A stretch of 13,316 nt of DNA. Origin: JBPOHE01 sp052035915 (GTDB lineage: Bacteria > Pseudomonadota > Gammaproteobacteria > Chromatiales > Chromatiaceae). Each line of letters begins with the position of its first letter. Positions within the stretch are counted from its first letter, which is position 1. The stretch is taken from positions 1-13,316 of the forward strand of contig JBPOHE010000047.1 in the NCBI GenBank assembly GCA_052035915.1. Direction: 5' to 3'. A program made the translations under genes and the position numbers. Of the stretch, positions 7,626 to 13,316 are shown piece after piece. Under the pieces are notes generated by a model. That model was not told the origin of the DNA. It saw only the letters and a list, made by a program, of their open reading frames with translations, and ran no database searches.

Positions 7626-9170
7626 ATGCCGCAAGACAATCTGCTGTTTCTCTTCATCAAATTCGGCCTGTCGGCGATTCTCGGCTTCATCATCGGCCTG
7701 GAACGGGAGATGCGCGACGAAGAAAGCGTCTCGCTCGGCATCCGGGACTTCGTGCTCTTCGCCCTGCTCGGCGCCGTCAGCAGCTTCGCCGCCCAGCATT
7801 ACGACAACGCCTGGCTGATCCTGGCCGGGTTCGCCGGCTTCCTCGCCCTGGTGCTCTCATCCTACTGGGCCAATCGGGGACACGGGCCCGGGATCACCAG
7901 CGAACTGGCGGCGATACTCACCTTCTTCCTCGGCCTCCTCATCATGCACGGGCTGTTCGAACTCGGCATCGCGCTGGCCATCCTCATGCTCATGGTGTTG
8001 TTCTGGAAACAGACCATCAAGCGTTTCCGCGCCCAGGTCCAGATCGCCGAGATGCGGGCGGTGGTGCTCTTCCTCACCATCACCTTCATCATCCTGCCGG
8101 TGTTGCCGCGCCAATCCCTCGACAACTACCTCAGCCTGCAGATCGGCAGCGTCAAGGAGGTGGATCTCGCCGGCGGTTGGGTCGTCTCCAATCTGGAGGC
8201 CGGCAAACAGGGTACGGTGGGGGAAAAGCTGGAGATCTTCACCCCAAGTTGGGATCTGCTGGGGATCATGGAGGTCACGGATGTGCGCCAGGGCAAGTTG
8301 ATCGGTCGCTATCAGGGTACCCGGGCGGAGGAGGTGGCCCCTGGCAACATGGTGCGCACCCGCCTGGGGATCGAGTTCCTCGATGTGATGTTCTCCTCCC
8401 TCAAGCCCTACAAGATCTGGTTGATCGTGGTGCTGGTGTCCTTCATCAGTTTCGTCGGCTATGGGCTGATCAAGGTCATCGGCAGCGGCGCGGGTATCGG
8501 CCTCACCGGGGTGATCGGCGGGCTGGTCTCCAGCACCGTTACCACCCTGAGCTTCGCCAAGCGCAGCACCGAGACCCCCCAGGCCAACCGACTCTTTGCC
8601 ATGGCCATCCTACTCGCCAGTTCGGTGATGTTTCCCCGCCTGGTGTTGGAAATCGCCTTCGTCAACCAGGCGTTGATGCGCCACATCGCCGTCCCGCTGG
8701 GGGTGATGGGGGCGACCGGTTTTCTCTTGGGATATTTCCTCTACCGTCGCGCCAGGAATCAGGCCACTGGGGAGGTCAGTGTGCGCTTCGATAACCCCTT
8801 CAGCCTTCAGTCCGCCATTGCCTTTGGCCTGGTGTTCGCCGTCATCCTCATGGTCACCCGCCTGGCCACCACCTATCTGGGGACCTCCTGGCTGCCGGTG
8901 GTGGCCCTGGTCAGCGGTCTCACCGATGCCGACGCCATCGCCTTTTCCATCAGCGCGCTGCAACAGAGTAATCTGATCAGCCTGGATTGGGGCAGCTTCA
9001 ATCTGGTCCTGGGGGCGATCTCCAACACCTTCATGAAACTCTTTCTGGTGTTCGGCCTCGGCCATCGGGTGCTGTTCCGCCAACTCCTGGTCTCCTTCCT
9101 CATCATCACCCTGGTCGGTATCCTGACCATGGTGTTCTATTACGACCTGGGGGCGATATTCCTGAAGTGA
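7626..9170 (+). CDS. MgtC/SapB plus DUF4010 membrane protein with inserted beta-rich domain
   Basis: Predicted polytopic inner-membrane protein, 514 residues. Residues about 10-145 are an MgtC/SapB-type membrane domain with the signature GFIIGLERE (20-28) and a following GIRDFVLFALLGAVSSF. The C-terminal half (about 259-514) is DUF4010: SLKPYKIWLIVV, GVIGGLVSSTVTTLSFAKRS, and the late LVSGLTDADAIAFSISAL. Between them, residues about 173-247 form a soluble, turn-rich insert (IGSVKEVDLAGGWVVSN, GTVGEKLEIFTPSWDLLGIMEVTDV, VAPGNMVRTRL). DUF4010 proteins I know pass almost directly from the preceding helix to the PYKIW helix and are nearer 420 residues, so the insert looks extra. Substrate is unknown; MgtC relatives are linked to magnesium limitation and membrane-potential control, not proven transport. 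It heads the right-hand gene group. Confidence 0.85.
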   Translation: MPQDNLLFLFIKFGLSAILGFIIGLEREMRDEESVSLGIRDFVLFALLGAVSSFAAQHYDNAWLILAGFAGFLALVLSSYWANRGHGPGITSELAAILTFFLGLLIMHGLFELGIALAILMLMVLFWKQTIKRFRAQVQIAEMRAVVLFLTITFIILPVLPRQSLDNYLSLQIGSVKEVDLAGGWVVSNLEAGKQGTVGEKLEIFTPSWDLLGIMEVTDVRQGKLIGRYQGTRAEEVAPGNMVRTRLGIEFLDVMFSSLKPYKIWLIVVLVSFISFVGYGLIKVIGSGAGIGLTGVIGGLVSSTVTTLSFAKRSTETPQANRLFAMAILLASSVMFPRLVLEIAFVNQALMRHIAVPLGVMGATGFLLGYFLYRRARNQATGEVSVRFDNPFSLQSAIAFGLVFAVILMVTRLATTYLGTSWLPVVALVSGLTDADAIAFSISALQQSNLISLDWGSFNLVLGAISNTFMKLFLVFGLGHRVLFRQLLVSFLIITLVGILTMVFYYDLGAIFLK

Positions 9171-9237
9171 GCCTCGGGCTTGGTCGCGGTTCAGTTCAGT
9201 ACATACACATTTCCATCCCATGCGCGAGTGATAATAA

Positions 9238-9999
9238 GTGGAACTCTTAGTCGACCCCCAGGCCTGGCTGGCCTTCCTGACCCTCGCTGCCCTGGAGATC
9301 GTCCTCGGCATCGACAACATCATCTTCCTCACCATCCTGGTGGGACGGCTTCCCGAGGCGCAACGTCCCCAGGCCCGGCTGCTGGGTCTGGGATTCGCCA
9401 TGCTCACCCGGGTGCTGCTGTTGCTCTCACTGACCTGGGTGATGCAATTGACGACGCCGCTATTCAGCCTCTTGGGCTACGCGGTCTCCGGCCGGGATCT
9501 GATCCTCATCGGCGGCGGACTCTTCCTTTTGGCGAAGAGCACCATGGAGATCCATGCCAACCTCGAAGGCGAGGAACATGCCGATCCCGTCCAGGGACAG
9601 GCCGGGGCCTCCTTTGTCGGCATCATCCTGCAGATCGGCATCATCGATATCGTCTTTTCCCTGGATTCGGTGATCACCGCCGTGGGCCTGGCGCAACAGA
9701 TCCCGGTCATGGTGGCGGCGGTGATGGCGGCGGTATTGGTGATGATGGTGGCGGCCGGGCCCATCGGCGATTTCGTCGAGCGGCATCCCACCTTCAAGAT
9801 CCTGGCCCTTTCCTTTCTGATCCTGGTCGGCGTGGCCCTCATCGGCGAAGGGCTAGGCTTCCATATCCCCAAGGGCTACATCTACTTCGCCATGGCCTTT
9901 TCGGTGCTGGTGGAGACGCTCAATACCCGTCTGCGGCGTCGGGCCGGCCAGCCAGTGGAATTGCGCCTGCGGCTGCCGCCGCCGAATCGACATGACTGA
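9238..9999 (+). CDS. TerC-family integral membrane protein
   Basis: A 253-residue inner-membrane protein of the TerC/YgdQ type, without CBS or CorC domains. The GTG at 9238 begins MELLVDPQAWLAFLTLAALE, the usual family start. Conserved acidic membrane motifs are present: ALEIVLGIDNIIF with Asp26, and DIVFSLDSVITAVG with Asp137 and Asp143. Seven or so hydrophobic segments are visible, ending in a short basic Arg/Pro tail. Family members are associated with tellurite resistance and, for Alx/MntP-like proteins, manganese export; the substrate of this subgroup is not settled. A GGEEH-type polar loop follows residue about 105. The gene starts 67 nt after the MgtC/DUF4010 stop with only a weak Shine-Dalgarno. 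Confidence 0.92.
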   Translation: MELLVDPQAWLAFLTLAALEIVLGIDNIIFLTILVGRLPEAQRPQARLLGLGFAMLTRVLLLLSLTWVMQLTTPLFSLLGYAVSGRDLILIGGGLFLLAKSTMEIHANLEGEEHADPVQGQAGASFVGIILQIGIIDIVFSLDSVITAVGLAQQIPVMVAAVMAAVLVMMVAAGPIGDFVERHPTFKILALSFLILVGVALIGEGLGFHIPKGYIYFAMAFSVLVETLNTRLRRRAGQPVELRLRLPPPNRHD

Positions 10000-10026
10000 G
10001 GCCGCGGTTCACTCACAGAAGCCGAG

Positions 10027-12231
10027 ATGAAGATCCGACTACTGTTATTCGTCCTGCTTGGCGCCTGGTCGCTGGAGATCGCCGCGGTGCCCCGCATCGG
10101 GCTGGTGCTCAGCGGTGGCGGCGCCCGTGGCTCGGCTCACATCGGGGTGCTCAAGGTGTTGGAGGAGCTGCGCATCCCCATCCACAGCATCGCCGGCACC
10201 AGCATGGGCGCCCTGGTGGGGGGCGTCTATGCCAGCGGTCTGCCCCTGGAGGAGATGGAGCGACGGGTCACGGGCGTCGATTGGGGGGATCTCTTTACCG
10301 ATGATCCGCCCCGGGAGGAGTGGCCGGCACGACGTAAGCAGGAGTCCTATCGACCCACCTGGGATTTCACCATCGGGGTCCGGGATGGCGAGGTGCGGCT
10401 GCCCAAGGGCACCCTGGCGGGACAGAAGGTGCAGCTCTTTTTCGCCGATCTGGCGCGAAACGCGGAGGGACTGCAACACTTCGACGCTTTCCCCATCCCC
10501 TTCCGCGCGGTGGCGACCGATCTCGAAAACGGCGCCATGCGGGTGTTCGACCATGGCCCTCTGCCGGTGGCGATGCGGGCGAGCATGTCCGTCCCCGGCC
10601 TCTTCGCCCCCATGGAGACTGAGGGGCACATCTACGTCGACGGCGGTCTGGTGCGTAATCTGCCGGTGGATATCGCCCGGGCCATGGGGGCCGAGGTCAT
10701 CATCGCCGTCAATCTCGGCTCCAGCTATCTCAAGGCCGAGCAGCTCGGTACCATGATCGGGGTGCTCGGGCAGATGATCGCCATCCTCACCGAAGACAAC
10801 GTCAAGACCTCGCTCCAGCAGTTGGACCCGAAAAAGGATGTGCTGATCGTGCCGGAACTGGGTGACATCACCGCCGCCGATTTCAAGCGCGCCCGGGAGG
10901 CGATCGCCATCGGCGAGGCGGCAGCGCGCACCATGGCCCCCCAGCTTGCCCGCTACCGGCTCAGCGAAAGCGAATACGCCGCCTGGCGCCAAGAACACTT
11001 CGGTCCGCGGAAACCCGAGCGGGAACACATCGACGAGGTGCGGATCGCCGGCATCCAGCAGGTCAATCCTTCGGTATTCAATCCCCTCAAGAGCCAATTC
11101 ACCGGACAGGACCTCAACCGCGCCGAACTGGATCATGAGATCCAACGTCTCTACGGTCAGGGCGATTTCGAGCGCATCAGTTACCAATACAAGCCGGATA
11201 CCCGTGGCAATCTCCTCATCCTGGACGCCGTCGAAAAATCCTGGGGACCGGGCTACCTGAGTTTCGGCCTCGGGCTGGCCAGCGACATGCAGGGCGATCA
11301 ACGCTTCGGCATCCGCGGTACCTATCGCCGCACCTGGATCAACGAACTCGGCGCCGATTGGACCAGCGAGATCACCCTGGGCAACGAACCCAGGCTCTAC
11401 ACCGAGTTTTATCAACCCTTCCGGCTCGACCGCGCCGGTTTTGTCGCCGCCTCCCTTGATCTCGGCGTGACCCCACTCAGCATCTACGAAGGCCGTCGCC
11501 GGATCGCCCGGTACAACGTCCTGCGTCAGCGCCTGGGTGCCGACCTGGGAAGCAGTTTCAACAACCACTGGGAATGGCGGCTCGGACCCTATCTGGGTCT
11601 GAACCAGGCCAAGGTCGACACGGGCGAGAATTTTCTCCCCGAAGGGACAGCCATCGACTCCGGGATACGTATGAGCCTGCTGGAGGATTCTCTCGACAGC
11701 GCCTTCGCCCCCCGTCAGGGCAGTCTCTTCATGCTCAATCTGCTCAACCCCTTGGAGGCCATGGGCGCGGATTACCAATTCAGCCGCTTGGAGGGGCGTT
11801 GGATCGGCGCCTACAGCTTCGAGGCCGATACTTTCATCGCCAACCTGCGGGCCGGCACCAGCTTCGGCCAATCCATGCCCTATTACGACCAGTTCGCCTT
11901 GGGCGGTTTTCTCAACCTTTCCGGTTATCCCAACGAACGCTTTCGCGGCAACGAACTCATGTTCGGCAGCCTCATCTACTACCGTCGCATCGCCAGCCTC
12001 ACCCCACCCCTGGGTCGAGGTATCTACGCCGGTGGCTCCCTGGAGGTGGGTCGCTTGCGGGATCTGGACCTCCTCGGTGCGGACCAGCAACCCCTGAATC
12101 CGGAAAAGACCAGGTACGGCGGCAGTCTCTTCATCGGCGCCGACTCCTGGCTGGGTCCCGCCTATCTGGGCTGGGGTGTCTCCGGAGAAGGGACCAGTTC
12201 CATCTATTTCCTGCTCGGAAGACTCTGGTGA
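10027..12231 (+). CDS. PlpD-like type Vd autotransporter: patatin lipase, POTRA, beta-barrel
   Basis: A 734-residue outer-membrane protein, the size of P. aeruginosa PlpD. Residues 1-20 are a Sec signal peptide (cut near IAA-VPR). Residues about 22-290 are a patatin-like phospholipase: oxyanion motif SGGGARGSAH (29-38), nucleophile elbow GTSMG with Ser59, and DGG with Asp205 completing the Ser-Asp dyad. Residues about 335-404 are one POTRA domain (HIDEVRIAGIQQVNP to DAVEKSW). Residues about 405-734 are an Omp85-type barrel with alternating aromatic strands and a terminal FLLGRLW. The lipase is expected to be exposed or released at the cell surface, hydrolysing phospholipid acyl chains. No frameshift or missing key residue. 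It follows TerC by 27 nt, so shared transcription is likely. Confidence 0.95.
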   Translation: MKIRLLLFVLLGAWSLEIAAVPRIGLVLSGGGARGSAHIGVLKVLEELRIPIHSIAGTSMGALVGGVYASGLPLEEMERRVTGVDWGDLFTDDPPREEWPARRKQESYRPTWDFTIGVRDGEVRLPKGTLAGQKVQLFFADLARNAEGLQHFDAFPIPFRAVATDLENGAMRVFDHGPLPVAMRASMSVPGLFAPMETEGHIYVDGGLVRNLPVDIARAMGAEVIIAVNLGSSYLKAEQLGTMIGVLGQMIAILTEDNVKTSLQQLDPKKDVLIVPELGDITAADFKRAREAIAIGEAAARTMAPQLARYRLSESEYAAWRQEHFGPRKPEREHIDEVRIAGIQQVNPSVFNPLKSQFTGQDLNRAELDHEIQRLYGQGDFERISYQYKPDTRGNLLILDAVEKSWGPGYLSFGLGLASDMQGDQRFGIRGTYRRTWINELGADWTSEITLGNEPRLYTEFYQPFRLDRAGFVAASLDLGVTPLSIYEGRRRIARYNVLRQRLGADLGSSFNNHWEWRLGPYLGLNQAKVDTGENFLPEGTAIDSGIRMSLLEDSLDSAFAPRQGSLFMLNLLNPLEAMGADYQFSRLEGRWIGAYSFEADTFIANLRAGTSFGQSMPYYDQFALGGFLNLSGYPNERFRGNELMFGSLIYYRRIASLTPPLGRGIYAGGSLEVGRLRDLDLLGADQQPLNPEKTRYGGSLFIGADSWLGPAYLGWGVSGEGTSSIYFLLGRLW

Positions 12232-12316
12232 CACCCGCCTTTCCGAGTTTCCCCTCAGTCCCCATGCCTTTCCCAGGGCGGTGGGAGAGAACGCCTCCAT
12301 GTGTCCAACGGCCGCC

Positions 12317-12323
12317 GAGGAAA
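12317..12323 (+). promoter_or_regulatory. Ribosome binding site fixing the MaoC-type hydratase start
   Basis: GAGGAAA, 8 nt before the ATG at 12332. It supports this start over in-frame ATGs at 12299 and 12176, the latter lying inside the patatin gene. Confidence 0.65.
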
Positions 12324-12331
12324 GCCATTTC

Positions 12332-12844
12332 ATGACCACCACCCATTGCCATACCGCCTCCATGCTCAAGGTTGGCATGCGCCATCAGGAAACCCTGAGC
12401 TTCACCCGCGAGCAGGTCGATCAATATTGCGCCCTCTGCGGCGATATGAACGCCATCCACCATGACCTCGAGGCGGCCAGGCTGCGCTTTCCCGGTGTCC
12501 GGGATATCGTGGTTCCCGGTGGCCTGATCCAGATTGCCGTGACCGGGATCTTCGGCAGCCGCTTTCCTGGAGATGGCTGTCTGGGGCTCACCTTCACCCC
12601 GGAACGTTTCCGCCGTCCGGTCTGCCCGGGGGACGAGATTCGAGTCGAGATTCAGGTGACAAAGATCCGTAGCGGCCTTATCGAGGTGGAGATCCTCATC
12701 GACGACACGAGTGGTTCCCGTCTCGCCACCGCCACATCCAAGCTGCTGGCGGCCGACGACGCCTATCGGCGCTGGTGGGAAAGCCATAGGAAGGCCACCC
12801 CCACCGACCAACAACCAGATCTCTGGGAAGAGCCCACCACCTGA
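12332..12844 (+). CDS. MaoC-like (R)-specific enoyl-CoA hydratase, hot-dog fold
   Basis: A 170-residue cytoplasmic protein. It carries the hydratase-2 signature YCALCGDMNAIHHDLEAA, giving the catalytic pair Asp38 and His43, followed by the helix-lining FPGVRDIVVPGGLIQIAV segment typical of PhaJ-like enzymes (usual residues there are VHGM or PGGL). The second half gives the expected strands of the hot-dog fold (GLTFTPERFRRPVCPGDEIRVEIQVTKIRSG, written here as a region spanning about residues 87-117). Such enzymes hydrate trans-2-enoyl-CoA to (R)-3-hydroxyacyl-CoA, feeding beta-oxidation intermediates to other pathways such as polyhydroxyalkanoate synthesis; the actual substrate cannot be read. 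The C-terminal 25 residues are polar and variable. It begins 100 nt after the patatin gene, so it may be co-transcribed; a lipid-recycling link is only suggestive. Confidence 0.88.
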   Translation: MTTTHCHTASMLKVGMRHQETLSFTREQVDQYCALCGDMNAIHHDLEAARLRFPGVRDIVVPGGLIQIAVTGIFGSRFPGDGCLGLTFTPERFRRPVCPGDEIRVEIQVTKIRSGLIEVEILIDDTSGSRLATATSKLLAADDAYRRWWESHRKATPTDQQPDLWEEPTT

Positions 12845-12855
12845 GACCAGCCTTG

Positions 12856-12881
12856 GGCGGGAACAGACTGGCGGTCCCGCC
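12856..12881 (+). terminator. Hairpin 11 nt after the hydratase gene, weak terminator candidate
   Basis: GGCGGGA (12856-12862) and TCCCGCC (12875-12881) are exact inverted copies around a 12-nt loop. Position just after a stop codon fits transcription end, but no T-tract follows, so Rho-independent termination is doubtful. Confidence 0.35.
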
Positions 12882-13034
12882 ACCCCGGTGGTCGTATATC
12901 GTCTCCGAATACATTCCGGCCTGCCGACTGCTCGGGCGCGGGTGCCATCCCCGCATTGGCCGCTGAACGCAAGACCCGAGAGGAAAGGGTATTCGCGATC
13001 CATGGTTCCGGGCATGGGCGGAAAATGGCTATTT

Positions 13035-13097
13035 TCGTTCTTTTCAAGAGAACAATGCTGGATTCAATAAAGGCTTTGTTCTCCATACGAGAACAAA
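13035..13097. promoter_or_regulatory. Operator-like dyad with extra half-sites
   Basis: TTTGTTCTC (13075-13083), a 5-nt spacer CATAC, and GAGAACAAA (13089-13097) form an exact 9-bp dyad. A further GAGAACAA lies at 13048-13055, mirrored by TTGTTCTC of the main dyad across 20 nt, and a weaker TCGTTCTT (6 of 8) sits at 13035-13042. The stretch is AT-rich against its GC-rich surroundings. The arrangement suggests cooperative binding by a dimeric repressor. It is not a terminator: the flanks of the dyad are not followed by a T-run on either strand. No regulated gene is visible within the window. Confidence 0.5.
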
Positions 13098-13109
13098 AAA
13101 TCGGCCTAA

Positions 13110-13175
13110 AGTGTCCAGGCCCGGGAGCACCGAGGGGCGAACGGGTCAGCCCCGACGACGACTTCCTGGGACACT
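13110..13175. repeat. Long imperfect hairpin
   Basis: AGTGTCCAGG (13110-13119) pairs with CCTGGGACACT (13165-13175) with one unpaired G. Inside, GGGGC (13134-13138) faces GCCCC (13149-13153). The overall 66-nt fold could be a structured RNA, an attenuator or the remnant of an element end; I recognise no known family. Confidence 0.4.
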
Positions 13176-13274
13176 ACCTCGTTATACCAATTCCTATTAG
13201 GTTATCCGCCATCGACGGGAGCACCTGAGCCGCCTGAGACGACAGAATCATAGAAGGCAGGCAGAAAGCCATGG

Positions 13275-13309
13275 GTAGGCTGGCGATGAGCGAAGCGAAT
13301 CCCAGCTAC
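13275..13309. repeat. Palindromic repeat with GAGCGAAGCGA loop
   Basis: GTAG-g-CTGG-c-GAT (13275-13287) pairs with ATC-CCAG-CTAC (13299-13309), two single-base bulges, around the loop GAGCGAAGCGA. The core resembles dispersed intergenic repeats of proteobacterial genomes and is related in style to the GTAGGTTGG...CCAACCTAC repeat near 7272. It may continue past the window edge. Confidence 0.5.
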
Positions 13310-13316
13310 TTGTCCG

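Noticed and set aside
9171..9237. Manganese (yybP-ykoY) riboswitch before the TerC gene
   Set aside because: The 67-nt gap is too short and lacks the conserved paired GGGGAGUA-type core.
10045..12378. A 777-codon open frame on the - strand covering nearly the whole patatin gene
   Set aside because: Its translation is low in recognisable domains and rich in Gly, Ala, Glu, Gln, His and Val, as expected for the antisense of a GC-rich gene. The + strand frame has a full signal peptide, catalytic dyad, POTRA and barrel.
13089..13100. Intrinsic terminator made by the TTTGTTCTC/GAGAACAAA dyad
   Set aside because: The stem is AT-rich, and the sequence after it is A-rich on the + strand and GCC on the - strand, so no U-tract follows in either direction.
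12956..13228. A 90-codon + strand frame (TTG start, or ATG at 13026) across the right-end gap
   Set aside because: No recognisable domain, a weak start, and its course runs through the dyad and hairpin, which better explain the sequence.

Overview
The window is GC-rich, gene-dense DNA from a Gram-negative bacterium. Gene content points to a gammaproteobacterium: a class A penicillin-binding protein with the N-terminal layout of PBP1b, a YoaA/TsaB pair ordered as in enterobacteria, a DUF2782 protein, and a type Vd (PlpD-like) autotransported lipase. Lineage below class is a guess (Chromatiales-like). All recognised genes lie on the + strand.

Left block (1-7074): the 3' part of an unidentified glycine-rich membrane protein is followed by a tightly packed run: PBP1b (mrcB), a lipoprotein with a proline-rich linker and TPRs that overlaps it by 4 nt, a YoaA/DinG-family iron-sulfur helicase, TsaB (overlapping by 1 nt) and a small secreted DUF2782 protein. 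The lipoprotein is best read as an LpoP-type activator of the synthase encoded just before it. This block therefore combines cell-wall synthesis, DNA-damage handling and tRNA t6A modification.

Middle gap (7075-7625): about 550 bases with no credible gene. It holds a possible terminator, nested palindromic repeats and a convergent pair of DnaA-box-like 9-mers.

Right block (7626-12844): an MgtC/DUF4010 membrane protein carrying an unusual soluble insertion, a TerC-family membrane protein, a PlpD-like patatin/POTRA/beta-barrel protein, and a MaoC-type hot-dog hydratase. Gaps are 67, 27 and 100 nt, so co-transcription of at least the first three is plausible. The mix suggests envelope, ion and lipid functions, but no single pathway is shown.

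Right end (12845-13316): about 470 bases without a recognisable gene. It holds a strong 23-bp dyad (TTTGTTCTC-N5-GAGAACAAA) with extra half-sites, a longer imperfect hairpin just after it, and a palindromic repeat with a GAGCGAAGCGA loop at the edge. I see no CRISPR array, tRNA, rRNA or intact insertion sequence. The most interesting items are the MgtC/DUF4010 insertion, the mrcB-lipoprotein pair and the dyad cluster; none by itself proves a new system.
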